A stretch of DNA of 64,000 nucleotides. Source: Aquimarina sp. ERC-38. GTDB taxonomy: Bacteria; Bacteroidota; Bacteroidia; Flavobacteriales; Flavobacteriaceae. Numbering within the stretch: the first letter of the stretch is position 1; every line of letters begins with the position of its first letter. The stretch covers positions 1,779,501-1,843,500 of the forward strand of contig NZ_CP098511.1 in the NCBI RefSeq assembly GCF_026222555.1, read 5' to 3'. The position numbers were made by a program, and so were the translations under genes. Shown in pieces: positions 28,314-37,221 of the stretch. The notes under the pieces are model-generated. The model was not told the DNA's origin. It worked only from the letters and a program-made list of their open reading frames with translations, and did not search any database.

Positions 28314-29156
28314 ATGAATTTATACGAAGAAGTTTTTCATGGGGAATCTTTTAGTGAAGAAGATTTTTATGAAGCAGCACGATATGCTTTTCATCAGGAA
28401 TTATACGATGCAAGCCAGGAAGATATTGATGAGTACCTGATCGAACAGATTAGCGAGATGTCACCAGAAGAGGTTGCAGAATTCTGGGGGAAGTTAAAAA
28501 ATATTGCTAAAAAGGTAGGTTCGGGTGTATTAAAAGTAGCATCCGTAGCAGCGCCAATTGCGGGAACCGCTTTAGGAGCAAAATTTGGAGCTCCACACTT
28601 AGGTAAGATGGTAGGCGGTATGGCTGGAAACCTTGCCGGGGCAGGAGCCAAGGCACTAGATCGTAATATTCGGCGGTCCGGACGCTCTTATAGACGTCGT
28701 CGTGGGGGGAGCAGAAGAAGATTGGATCCGAGAGTTAGAGGGGTTTTACGTAGATCCGGAAGGCATTTACGAAGAGCAGGAAGAGCTGCAATCAGGGGAG
28801 CAAATCGTTACGCTGCCCAAAATCCGGTAAGACCAAGATACCGGTGGGGAGAAGATTTTAACGAAAATTCGTCAGCTACCTTATCCAAGGTAATCGATAA
28901 CCCTCAATTTCAGGCGTTAATGTTCGGGCGGGCTCATGGAGATTCGCATACTGAAAATATTACCGAAAATGATTATGACTATATAGACTTAATGGAAACG
29001 GTAAATTATCTGACAGAAGGCATCCTTGCAGATTATTATAAAGAAGATTTACTGGATGATGATACGTATGCTGTCAATGAATACGGAGAGTTAATTGTCA
29101 ACAACCCGGAAGAAAGAGCAGAAAGAGCAGAAAGTCTGATTGAAGAATTGATATAA
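28314..29156 (+). CDS. Unrecognised glycine-zipper/arginine-rich protein, cassette gene 1
   Basis: 280 residues from ATG 28314, chosen because MNLYEEVFHGESFSEEDFYEA starts the acidic N-terminal domain; the frame is open from 28233. Layout: acidic helical N-terminus (1-65); an Ala/Gly segment of glycine-zipper character (APIAGTALGAKFGAPHLG, GGMAGNLAGAGAKAL, about 85-125) that could insert into membranes or pack helices; a strongly basic patch (RRSGRSYRRRRGGSRRR, about 130-175) that could bind nucleic acid; an acidic C-terminus. No signal peptide. The family is unknown to me. First of five same-strand genes ending in a subtilisin-like protease. Confidence 0.75.
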   Translation: MNLYEEVFHGESFSEEDFYEAARYAFHQELYDASQEDIDEYLIEQISEMSPEEVAEFWGKLKNIAKKVGSGVLKVASVAAPIAGTALGAKFGAPHLGKMVGGMAGNLAGAGAKALDRNIRRSGRSYRRRRGGSRRRLDPRVRGVLRRSGRHLRRAGRAAIRGANRYAAQNPVRPRYRWGEDFNENSSATLSKVIDNPQFQALMFGRAHGDSHTENITENDYDYIDLMETVNYLTEGILADYYKEDLLDDDTYAVNEYGELIVNNPEERAERAESLIEELI

Positions 29157-29166
29157 AGAGTAAAGC

Positions 29167-29619
29167 ATGAAACCAATTCTTGAATATCTAAAGGCACAAA
29201 AACCGGAGCTTACCGAAATGATTACGATGATTGAAGCCATACAGGCTACACAGCAAAATACTCATGAAGAGGATAGCACAATTGAAGACGAGGATACTAT
29301 AGAAATACAGCATCCTGATGCAACAAAGCATCAATCTAGAGAGCTTCCGGAAAGCATAAGTAGGTTACAAGAAGCATTACATCATTCGCAACGGGTTATT
29401 AACTATTTAAAAAGAGAGGTAGTTAATGAATCTGCAATTAATTATGATTTTGCTTTGGCCGTAGGAGCTTGCCCGGATTGTTTTGGGTGCGATGCCTATT
29501 GTGAGCAATGCGAAGGCAAGGGTACCCCGGGATTTTACATGCCCGATCCATCCTACTATTCAGAATTGGTTTTACCAGCTTTACATAGAGTAGAACAAAA
29601 AAATAATAACAATAAATAA
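29167..29619 (+). CDS. Unrecognised cysteine-cluster protein, cassette gene 2
   Basis: 150 residues. The N-terminal half is acidic and helical. The C-terminal half holds a compact cysteine cluster (ACPDCFGCDAYCEQCEGKG, about 99-118), resembling DnaJ-type CxxC zinc sites although the family is not DnaJ. No signal peptide. It starts 10 bp after cassette gene 1. Function unknown; metal binding is likely from the cysteines. Confidence 0.72.
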   Translation: MKPILEYLKAQKPELTEMITMIEAIQATQQNTHEEDSTIEDEDTIEIQHPDATKHQSRELPESISRLQEALHHSQRVINYLKREVVNESAINYDFALAVGACPDCFGCDAYCEQCEGKGTPGFYMPDPSYYSELVLPALHRVEQKNNNNK

Positions 29620-29628
29620 GAAAATATT

Positions 29629-30393
29629 ATGTATTACGCAGATGATTTATATGACGAAAGTCTACTAATAGAAGACCTGTTAGATGATGGTTACTTCGAA
29701 GATGACCTTCTAGACGACGATTTGTTAGACGAAGATGATTTTGAACTGGAGGAGGAGTATGGAGAAAGTTTTGACGAACGAAAGCCTTACCGTCGAAACT
29801 CAAGATCCCGTTACAACAAATTTAAAAGACTTTCACCACGATTAAGCAGCCGGGTTAAAAAGCGTTCAAACTTTGGAAGGCGTTTACCAAATAAAACCGG
29901 AAAGTACATTACCAAAACAGATTTAAAAACAGCATTAAATGCGATTTCTAAAGATGTCAACGGGATTAAAAAGAGTGTAATTTCTAACGGAAAAACGGTG
30001 AAAGCCCTGGATGGAAAGTATGCAACTATTGTAAAAGATATTGCCAGGAAAGATGCAAATCAAACTAAAGTTCTTAAAAATATGCAACAAATGAGCATGT
30101 TAAGTTCGTTGTTAAATAAACCGAAATTTGATGAATCTAACCTGGAAGTTAACATTCCGCAGGATGGTGAAGGCGAAGTAACCGTTAAAGAAAAAGTAGA
30201 TAACAAAACGGTAAATTTTGACCAAACCTTAAGCTTGTTACTCCCGATGCTTACAACTGCGGGTGACTCAGGAACTGGTAAATCATCCAATGATATGATG
30301 TTACCGTTAATACTCCTGATGAATAATAACAACTCAGGATCATCTGATACAAATGCGATGTTACCTATACTATTGTTAATGATGAATAAATAG
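29629..30393 (+). CDS. Unrecognised acidic/basic low-complexity protein, cassette gene 3
   Basis: 254 residues. N-terminus is extremely acidic (runs such as DLLDDDLLDEDDFELEEEYGE), followed by a basic segment (RKPYRRNSRSRYNKFKR onward) and a helical centre. The C-terminus has hydrophobic Leu/Met repeats (LSLLLPMLTT, MMLPLILLMNNN, AMLPILLLMMNK). The acidic-then-arginine layout echoes cassette gene 1, so the two may be related or co-assemble. Starts 9 bp after gene 2. No known family. Confidence 0.72.
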   Translation: MYYADDLYDESLLIEDLLDDGYFEDDLLDDDLLDEDDFELEEEYGESFDERKPYRRNSRSRYNKFKRLSPRLSSRVKKRSNFGRRLPNKTGKYITKTDLKTALNAISKDVNGIKKSVISNGKTVKALDGKYATIVKDIARKDANQTKVLKNMQQMSMLSSLLNKPKFDESNLEVNIPQDGEGEVTVKEKVDNKTVNFDQTLSLLLPMLTTAGDSGTGKSSNDMMLPLILLMNNNNSGSSDTNAMLPILLLMMNK

Positions 30394-30407
30394 TTTTTTA
30401 CGAATCT

Positions 30408-30506
30408 AATAGAGGTTATTATATAAAATAAAAGTTTAAAAAACGCTATTTAGTATACCCAACTTAAAAAAGGGTTGAACAAATAACAACTGTAATAACC
30501 TCTATT
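30408..30506. repeat. 14-bp inverted repeat in the cassette intergenic gap
   Basis: AATAGAGGTTATTA (30408-30421) and TAATAACCTCTATT (30493-30506) are perfect inverted copies with 71 bp between them. They fill the only long gap in the cassette, between genes 3 and 4. They could form a long RNA stem separating the two halves of the transcript, a processing site, or a paired operator. No T-run follows, so a simple terminator is unlikely. Confidence 0.7.
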
Positions 30507-30527
30507 TTAACTTAAAAACAAAAAGTA

Positions 30528-31112
30528 ATGAGTACTACCAAAACATTTAATAACGAAAAGCTTTTCAATAAAACGAAGGATACTATTAACGGTATTAAAA
30601 AACATAGAATATATGAGTTTGCTAAAAAAGAAGAAGCTATCGGGAAAAATAGTTTTACAAATTCTGCAATTAATGAAATTAAAGAAATAGTAAAAACCTA
30701 CGGGGAAGAAGTAAAACAGCAAACGCAAACAATTCAAAAACGTTTTGACAATCACTTTAACATGATCCTGGAGCCTAATACAAAAGCTTTAATTGATAAG
30801 TTCAACATCCCCCTGGACAACTGGCAGCAACAATTTGTAAAAAATGACCTGGATAAAATTCAATCCAACCTTAAAGATCCTGAGTTCAAAAAGAAATTAC
30901 AAAAAGTAAAAGCCTTAAAAAATTCGCTGGAACTTAAAAAGAGTTATAAATTATATCAAAGTGCTTTAACAGAAGAGTTTGTAGCGGAGTTCTCTGAAAT
31001 GCTTGGAAAAATATCAATGCCTGATATTGTACAAATTATGCCTTTTTTAAGAAAGGTAACTTCATTTATAGATGAAATTAAAGAACAGGGGTTAACTACT
31101 ACAAACATATAG
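30528..31112 (+). CDS. Unrecognised helical protein, cassette gene 4
   Basis: 194 residues, Lys-rich and predicted all-helical (for example TYGEEVKQQTQTIQKRF, KKLQKVKALKNSLELKK), with no signal peptide, membrane segment or known motif. It ends 1 bp before the subtilisin gene, so the two are almost certainly co-translated. Possibilities such as a chaperone or inhibitor of the protease are inference only. Confidence 0.7.
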   Translation: MSTTKTFNNEKLFNKTKDTINGIKKHRIYEFAKKEEAIGKNSFTNSAINEIKEIVKTYGEEVKQQTQTIQKRFDNHFNMILEPNTKALIDKFNIPLDNWQQQFVKNDLDKIQSNLKDPEFKKKLQKVKALKNSLELKKSYKLYQSALTEEFVAEFSEMLGKISMPDIVQIMPFLRKVTSFIDEIKEQGLTTTNI

Positions 31113-31113
31113 G

Positions 31114-32859
31114 ATGGATCCAAAATTAAAATTAATTGTACGAGGGAATCCCCGGGAAGAACTCTCTTTACTGCTAAGGTTGCATAAGGCAAATATATAT
31201 CCCAAAAATTGTAAGGTTATTTCCCAGTTTGGAGATGTGATCAGTTGCCGGATTTTAAGGAAAAATCTTTTATCGGTATATGATGATAAAGCCACACGTA
31301 GTTTAAAAGCACCACAGGTCATCCCGGCTAATTATAAAAATTCGCGCATCACTGATGTTAGTATTGGGGCGTTTCAGGAATTACACCAGAATTTGGTGAG
31401 TAGTAACTATAAAAGAAGTCCGGTGGTTTTTGGGATTATTGATTTTGGTTTTGATTTTGGGCATAGGGATTTTCAGGATGCCTATGGGAAAACACGTTTT
31501 GAAAAAATATGGGTACAACCTACACCGTATCGCAATTCAAATAAATATGGGTATGGGGAGATTTTTAACGCCCCTGAAATGAACCGAGCAATTACATCTC
31601 AGAGCCCATACCGTTTTTTGGGGTACCATCCCGGTAAAAATGATCGATTCGGTAGAGGTATGCACGGAACCCATGTATTGGGAATTGCCGCAAGTTCAGG
31701 AGCCTCCGGGGCCAGAGGATTGGCATCTACATCTCCCATCGTAGCCGTGGATATGGGGTCGAGCTATGTAAATGGTTCGGATTTATCTTTAGGAGACTCG
31801 GTTAAGTTAATCGAAGGGATCGATTTTATCCTGGAGCAGGCAGGGGAGCGCCCTTGTGTTATTAATTTAAGCTTAGGGGGGCACTGTAGTGACCATACTG
31901 GTAAAACCCTGGTAGAAATTGCTTTAAATAATGCAGTTAAAAATAGGAAAGCAACAGTTATCGTACAAAGCACCGGAAATTACTTTAAAGCGGATTGCCA
32001 CCATGTAGGTATCTTAAAAGAAGGAGAAAGTAAAGAAATTACCTGGTTGTTTAAACGAAGGGACCCCTCTGCCAACGAAATTGAGGTTTGGTATGAAGGC
32101 GAAGATCGTATTACCGCCGAATTGTATACAGATAATGGAATTTTAATAGGAAGGTCAGAACCATTTAATGATGCGGTACTCAATTATGATAAAATTCAAA
32201 ACGGAATTATTTACCATCGGAGCAAAGAACCAAATACTGGAAAGAATCATATTAATATCATCTTGTCTAAACGACCGGAATCCCGAAAACTAATTTTAAA
32301 ATTAAAAGGGGGACAGGTTAAAAACGGAGAATATCATGTGTATGTAGAGCGGGATGATATGGGGCAATCTCGATTAGCTCCGCAAGATGTCGATACCAAT
32401 TTTACGATTGGTTCTATCTGTAATGCCCCTTTAACCATAGCAGTTGGGGCATATAATCAAAAAAGCCTGGAACGCGACCCAATGTCCTTTAGCAGTGCTG
32501 GACCAACGATTGATCGTCGGGTGAAGCCGGAAGTTCTGGCCCCGGGAAATAAGATTGTTGCAGCCCGTTCTGCTTCAAAATATCAATTAGAACCCGGGCA
32601 CGGATTGATAGCTAAAAGTGGTTCTAGTATGGCGGCACCTTACGTAGCTTCTTTAGCCGTTAAAATTCTGGAAAAATTTCCTAAGCTTTCTATATATGAG
32701 ATTCGTCGCTTATTGTTTCAAAGTTGTAATGCCAGAAAGCACCGAAACCAATCTGATGCAAATCAATCCGGCTATGGGATGGTGTCTTATGCAAAGCTTC
32801 GGTTTTTACTAAAGCAGAAGCAACGCAGTCAGCAAAGCAAGAATCGACTGCACTACTAG
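31114..32859 (+). CDS. Subtilisin-like S8 serine protease, cassette gene 5
   Basis: 581 residues. Catalytic triad visible: Asp110 in GIIDFGFDFGH, His184 in MHGTHVLG, Ser505 in SGSSMAAP, with oxyanion Asn in QSTGNYF. A long insert of about 190 residues sits between the oxyanion and Ser regions. No signal peptide and no T9SS sorting domain are seen, so it may act inside the cell or leave by an unknown path. Residues 1-90 may be a propeptide. It ends the five-gene cassette. Confidence 0.92.
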   Translation: MDPKLKLIVRGNPREELSLLLRLHKANIYPKNCKVISQFGDVISCRILRKNLLSVYDDKATRSLKAPQVIPANYKNSRITDVSIGAFQELHQNLVSSNYKRSPVVFGIIDFGFDFGHRDFQDAYGKTRFEKIWVQPTPYRNSNKYGYGEIFNAPEMNRAITSQSPYRFLGYHPGKNDRFGRGMHGTHVLGIAASSGASGARGLASTSPIVAVDMGSSYVNGSDLSLGDSVKLIEGIDFILEQAGERPCVINLSLGGHCSDHTGKTLVEIALNNAVKNRKATVIVQSTGNYFKADCHHVGILKEGESKEITWLFKRRDPSANEIEVWYEGEDRITAELYTDNGILIGRSEPFNDAVLNYDKIQNGIIYHRSKEPNTGKNHINIILSKRPESRKLILKLKGGQVKNGEYHVYVERDDMGQSRLAPQDVDTNFTIGSICNAPLTIAVGAYNQKSLERDPMSFSSAGPTIDRRVKPEVLAPGNKIVAARSASKYQLEPGHGLIAKSGSSMAAPYVASLAVKILEKFPKLSIYEIRRLLFQSCNARKHRNQSDANQSGYGMVSYAKLRFLLKQKQRSQQSKNRLHY

Positions 32860-32898
32860 TGAAAAAAGCAGGTTTGGTTAAATCTGATCAAAAATAAT

Positions 32899-33684
32899 TT
32901 ACAAGTGTTGCCACTTCGGAGAATAGTACGTGGATCTTCCACCTACAACTATCTTTTCAATCTTACCGTTCGTATAATGACAGTCAGCACCAATCTCACG
33001 TCTTTTTCGCATCATAAACTGCTCAGGAAAATCTTCATAATGAGCTTCAAGATCAATAGCAGTTTCTATAACATATTGTAATTTAGTATACACCCGTATG
33101 ATTTCTTCTTCACTCAAATCCGCAACATTCTTTTCCGGGTGAATTTGAGCCTGGTATAATACATCATCTGCAATCCAGTTACCAACCCCGGCGGTAACAC
33201 TTTGATCCATAATTACTTTTTTAATGGCTGTTTTCCGATTCCGGAGGGCTGCCTTGAATTCTTCTAAGCTAATATCCCGGGTATCTTTACTTAACTTATG
33301 TTCTTTTTGATAAGCCTCGATAGTATCTACCAGATCCCAACGACCAAATTTTCTTTTGTTTTCAAAAGCAAAGTGAAAACCGTTTTCAAAAGTCAAAACA
33401 ATATGCCCGAATTTAGGACGATCTTCTGCTTCTTTATAGTAGGTAGGCTTACCGGTCATCCCAAAATGCATCAATACTATTTTCTTACCGGAGGTTTTTA
33501 CAAATAGATACTTCCCGATACGTTGAGTACCTGTAAATTCTGAGCCGATTAAAGATGTTTCAAAATCAGCTAAGGGTTTTTTTAATAATCGTGCGTCCCG
33601 ACAATCAAAAGCCACAATTTTTTGATGAAGGGCGGTGTTTTCCAGATATTGTTGATATCCATATACTTCAGGTAATTCCGGCAT
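32899..33684 (-). CDS. Fpg/Nei-family DNA glycosylase, zincless type
   Basis: Start set at 33684 because MPELPEV is the canonical N-terminus: after Met removal, Pro is the catalytic nucleophile and Glu follows. The frame is open to 33720. 261 residues. GKYLFVK and MHFGMTGKP match the Fpg/Nei core and GVGNWIADDVLYQAQIHP is the helix-two-turn-helix. The C-terminus (GADCHYTNGKIEKIVVGGRSTYYSPKWQ) keeps the shape of the beta-hairpin but lacks the four zinc cysteines, so a zincless finger is likely. Base excision of oxidised bases is expected; exact substrate unknown. Confidence 0.9.
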   Translation of the reverse strand: MPELPEVYGYQQYLENTALHQKIVAFDCRDARLLKKPLADFETSLIGSEFTGTQRIGKYLFVKTSGKKIVLMHFGMTGKPTYYKEAEDRPKFGHIVLTFENGFHFAFENKRKFGRWDLVDTIEAYQKEHKLSKDTRDISLEEFKAALRNRKTAIKKVIMDQSVTAGVGNWIADDVLYQAQIHPEKNVADLSEEEIIRVYTKLQYVIETAIDLEAHYEDFPEQFMMRKRREIGADCHYTNGKIEKIVVGGRSTYYSPKWQHL

Positions 33685-33797
33685 TTTTTTTAGCAAATTA
33701 CATATTATGTATGGATACAAATGCTTACATTCTTAAAAATGCGGACTGTAAAACTAGTATTTCTACTTTTTAAAGTAAGCGTCCGGTGCTTTTTAAA

Positions 33798-33905
33798 ATG
33801 ATGAAATGTATTCATATGGAAAATTGTAAAGAAAACACAGATTGTAAATACTTTCAGCTTAGGGGTTATCTTCCAGATATGAATTTTAATACGGGTAAAA
33901 GATAA
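33798..33905 (+). CDS. Possible very small cysteine-containing protein
   Basis: Open frame of 35 codons beginning with two ATGs and including spaced cysteines (KCIHMENCKENTDCKYF). It lies alone between two minus-strand genes and is not cut by the terminator downstream. Cys spacing faintly recalls the 82-residue protein at 48259. Equally it may be chance. Confidence 0.25.
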   Translation: MMKCIHMENCKENTDCKYFQLRGYLPDMNFNTGKR

Positions 33906-33930
33906 ATATTGTGATAACTTTTCAAAAATA

Positions 33931-33956
33931 AAAAACCGCCCTTGCGGACGGTTTTT
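33931..33956 (-). terminator. Rho-independent terminator of the T9SS subtilisin gene
   Basis: AAAAACCGCCC-TTGC-GGACGGTTTTT: a GC-rich stem with one mismatch and a TTGC loop (GCAA on the transcript strand), flanked by A and T runs so that it could work in both directions. It lies 27 bp past the stop of the minus-strand protease gene. Confidence 0.75.
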
Positions 33957-33982
33957 AGGTTATGGTAATTATACTACGCTGA

Positions 33983-36952
33983 TTATTTGATAAATAAAGA
34001 TTGCGTTGCTGATTCTTTCCCTTTATATACTTTTATAAAATACATTCCGGGTTTATATTTTTGCATATTTATTTCAACTTTCTTTTTAAATTTAAAACCA
34101 TCTGAGAGTATTACCTGTCCGCTAAAATTACTGATAATATATTTACCTGTACTAACACCAGGAAATTGAACACTAAACAAACCTGTATTTGGATTAGGAG
34201 AGACTGTAAATTTCACATCTCCTTTTACAGGATCCTTCTCATCAATCTGACCACCAGTAGTTATTAAAAAAGTTTCTCCTCCTTCAATCTCTTTATTATC
34301 ATTTTGTTGAACAACGTCTAGCATCAGTTGTTGCCCTTTTGGTAATTTTTTAAATACATTAAATTTAAATCGTAACGTAAAGGTTTCATTGTATCGTAAT
34401 GGCACTCGGGTAAAAGCAGTTGAAGCCCCCTCTAAAACCACTCTATTTTCATCGATAATATTGATTCCTTTATTTTTAAAAGACCCCATTTCAAGCATAC
34501 GTTTAAAGAGTTCTTCGTCCATTTCAACTTCAATGTTCCCTACTTCAAAAAACGGAATTTCAATTCTGTCAAATTTGTCCAGTCCGCGATCAATAAAAGC
34601 AATGTTTGTAAATTCGCTTTTCCGGTTGATTCCCCTAACATATAAATTTAAAAACGGATTATCGGTAGTTACCGTATCATATACCATTACATTTTTCCAG
34701 GCTATATTGTTATTATTTTTTGCATTGAACGAAATACTTACTCCGTTTTGTTCATTAGCCATAGGATCATTTGCAGAGATGATTCTTGAGGTCAGGCAAA
34801 AATGGTGCGCCTGGTTGCCAGCCCCATAATCTGCCGGGTTAGGCGGGAACCACGGAATTTCTACGATAGTAGAACCTCCGGGCGGTATGGAAGGAACATT
34901 TACCGATCCGATGATATCACCATTTAATAACGAACCTGCATAATTATTAATAAAATGGGTTGGCCAAGTCAATCCGGTAGATGCACGTGCGAAATAGACT
35001 TTAACGACCGCACAGCTTGAGGTAGTCGTACCTCTGTTTCGCACCTTTACGTACACCGCATTAGGTGTAAATTCTTTGTACTCCGGGTTTTGATGTGTGG
35101 TACCACCATCCGGGTTTTGACGTACCCAGATATCCTGGCTTCTATAAAAATTAGAGGAAGTATTGTTTGGTTCCTGACCGGTATCATCAGGCCTGTCCTG
35201 AGAATACAGGTCAAAGGATTGTGTTCCCGGAGGAGTTGTGATTTGAGCAAGGTTCACTGCAGCCTCAGCATCTACTAGTCCGTATCCCAGTTCGTTGTTC
35301 CAGGTACCATTAGGCCGACCCGCACTAAAAGAATAGGTATATAAATCAGTTCGTACTTTTTGGGCACTGGCTTCGATAATTTGTTGTACCTGATCATTGG
35401 TTAGGCAAGGGTTTTCGGCTAATACCAGAGCAGCTACTCCTGCTACAAAAGGACATGCTGCAGAAGTACCTCCAAAACTATCTGTATAATCATCATTAGC
35501 ATAACCATTGTAACCTGCACTTCCCTGCATATCTGTTGCAGAGATACTGGTTCCTCCTGAGACTACATCCAGCGGAGTACCAAAACTACTGCCAGGTCGT
35601 GAAGTAGGTCCCCAGGGATCACAAGAGTCAGGGACAATATCGATACGCCCGGACCGCACACCACATCTATCAATGGCACCTACGCAAAGGATTCTAGGAT
35701 TTGAATTAGATGGATATTCAGCTCCGTTAACATTACCATTACCTGCAGAGAATACAACTACGGATCCTAAACCATCTCGCCCATTGTCTAAAGCATTATT
35801 GATCGCATTATTAATTAAACTGGATGGAGAACCACCACCCCAGGAATTACTCAGAATGTCGGCTCCATTTTGCCAGGCCCAGTTAATACCATTAGCTAAG
35901 TTTGTACTGGTCAGAATTCTAACACTTATTGACATTAAGCTGGTACGTGGTGCTACCCCGGATACTCCCTCATTATTATCTTGTACTGCTCCTATGATTC
36001 CGGCACATGGCGTTCCATGGCGGCCCCAAACTGAGGAAGGAGATGAAGAGGTATGCGTATCAAATCCCGGCCCAAAATTGTTTGTTTGTAAATCCGGATG
36101 ATCTCTTTCGAATCCCTGATCTATAATGGCAACTTTAATAGCTGAAGAACCTTTTGTAATGTTCCAGGCATCTTCTGCATTCATATCAATGCCGGTAGTA
36201 CCTCCGTTTTGCCCGGTGTTATTTAACGTCCATTGGTCGTTATAATACGTATCTGCTGTAAAAAATGCGGCAGTAGCAGCTCTTTTTTCGGCTGTTGTGT
36301 CTGTATCAAATCCCCATTCTAACATAAAAGAAGGTTCGGCATTATTAAAATTGCCGGATTCATAAAAAGCGTTTGCCATTTGCATCGCATTTAAGCCCTC
36401 TTTTTGAGTAACTGAAAGCGTGTACCAAAGCGGCATAAACTGATTTTGCCCGACAATTGTAGTATGGGTCTTTTGTGCAAATTGTTTTAAAATTGCCAGA
36501 TCCCCTTTATTTTTAAGTTGTACATTAAAATATTGAGTTAGTGCCATCTTCTTTCCGGAAGGATCAAAAAAATACGGATTGACAAAAAGTATTTCTTTTT
36601 GCGAATCAAGCTTTTTTTGAAGGGTTTGATACCCCTGTTCCGTTATTTTTGTATCAGAAACTTTGATTTCTGTCCAGTCCAGTCCTTCGTTAGCATTTTG
36701 AATATGAGACGAACCAGATAGCGATTGTGCCGTATTATCGCTTACCGTTTTAGTAATACTGGTTAAGGGCATATCCTTAGCAAAACTTTTCTGAATATCG
36801 TTCTGCGATTTTGTGACTACAAACAGAAATTCTTTATTGACTTCTAGCGGAACTTTTTTTCCCTGGTAATAGTAGTAATGTTCTTGTGCATACATTCCTG
36901 TAGCCCATAATACACAGAAAAGCAATAGCATCTTAGCGTTAAAATTTTTCAT
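33983..36952 (-). CDS. Secreted S8 subtilisin-like protease with T9SS sorting domain
   Basis: 989 residues. Signal peptide (LLLFCVLWATGMYAQE); propeptide to about 235; S8 domain with Asp near 277 (IIDQGFERDHPD), His near 312 (GRHGTPCAGI), Ser near 496 (GTSAACPFVAG); middle beta-rich domains; and a C-terminal T9SS type A sorting domain beginning near 910 (VSPNPNTGLFSVQF, GMYFIKVYKGKESATQSLFIK). It should be exported by Sec, cross the outer membrane by T9SS and act outside. A strong flavobacterial promoter and a palindromic operator candidate precede it. Confidence 0.95.
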   Translation of the reverse strand: MKNFNAKMLLLFCVLWATGMYAQEHYYYYQGKKVPLEVNKEFLFVVTKSQNDIQKSFAKDMPLTSITKTVSDNTAQSLSGSSHIQNANEGLDWTEIKVSDTKITEQGYQTLQKKLDSQKEILFVNPYFFDPSGKKMALTQYFNVQLKNKGDLAILKQFAQKTHTTIVGQNQFMPLWYTLSVTQKEGLNAMQMANAFYESGNFNNAEPSFMLEWGFDTDTTAEKRAATAAFFTADTYYNDQWTLNNTGQNGGTTGIDMNAEDAWNITKGSSAIKVAIIDQGFERDHPDLQTNNFGPGFDTHTSSSPSSVWGRHGTPCAGIIGAVQDNNEGVSGVAPRTSLMSISVRILTSTNLANGINWAWQNGADILSNSWGGGSPSSLINNAINNALDNGRDGLGSVVVFSAGNGNVNGAEYPSNSNPRILCVGAIDRCGVRSGRIDIVPDSCDPWGPTSRPGSSFGTPLDVVSGGTSISATDMQGSAGYNGYANDDYTDSFGGTSAACPFVAGVAALVLAENPCLTNDQVQQIIEASAQKVRTDLYTYSFSAGRPNGTWNNELGYGLVDAEAAVNLAQITTPPGTQSFDLYSQDRPDDTGQEPNNTSSNFYRSQDIWVRQNPDGGTTHQNPEYKEFTPNAVYVKVRNRGTTTSSCAVVKVYFARASTGLTWPTHFINNYAGSLLNGDIIGSVNVPSIPPGGSTIVEIPWFPPNPADYGAGNQAHHFCLTSRIISANDPMANEQNGVSISFNAKNNNNIAWKNVMVYDTVTTDNPFLNLYVRGINRKSEFTNIAFIDRGLDKFDRIEIPFFEVGNIEVEMDEELFKRMLEMGSFKNKGINIIDENRVVLEGASTAFTRVPLRYNETFTLRFKFNVFKKLPKGQQLMLDVVQQNDNKEIEGGETFLITTGGQIDEKDPVKGDVKFTVSPNPNTGLFSVQFPGVSTGKYIISNFSGQVILSDGFKFKKKVEINMQKYKPGMYFIKVYKGKESATQSLFIK

Positions 36953-36980
36953 GATTATTTGTTTAAAGATTAATTTTTCT

Positions 36981-37010
36981 CAAATCTAAAGCTCTATTTA
37001 ATGATAACAA
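36981..37010 (-). promoter_or_regulatory. Flavobacterial promoter of the T9SS subtilisin gene
   Basis: On the minus strand TTG (37010-37008), exactly 19 bases, then TAGATTTG (36988-36981): a full match to the Bacteroidota TTG-N19-TAnnTTTG promoter. It starts transcription about 20-25 bases upstream of the ATG at 36952. Confidence 0.75.
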
Positions 37011-37032
37011 CTGGGGAAATTAACCTTTTTAT

Positions 37033-37048
37033 AGGGTGAAAACACCCT
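37033..37048. promoter_or_regulatory. Candidate operator, perfect palindrome AGGGTG-AAAA-CACCCT
   Basis: Six-base perfect arms around AAAA, centred about 65 bases upstream of the predicted transcription start, a usual place for an activator. The core recurs at 28103-28115 between the two-component operon and the five-gene cassette. LuxR-type regulators bind short inverted repeats of this kind; assignment to that regulator is inference. Confidence 0.55.
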
Positions 37049-37221
37049 TTAATTTTCAGTGTAATTTTTGGATTACCTGCTATGATTCAACTGATACTCA
37101 TATTATTCTTCTTCTGATAAATGCTTAGGATCAGGAATTCTTTGCAGGGTACTATGGTGCTATTTCATGGAATTTATAGGTATAAATTTTAGCTACTTGA
37201 TAAGGAATATAGTATGGGATA

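Noticed and set aside
35673..36101. 142-codon plus-strand frame in the T9SS protease
   Set aside because: Antisense to the catalytic domain of the protease; biased composition only.
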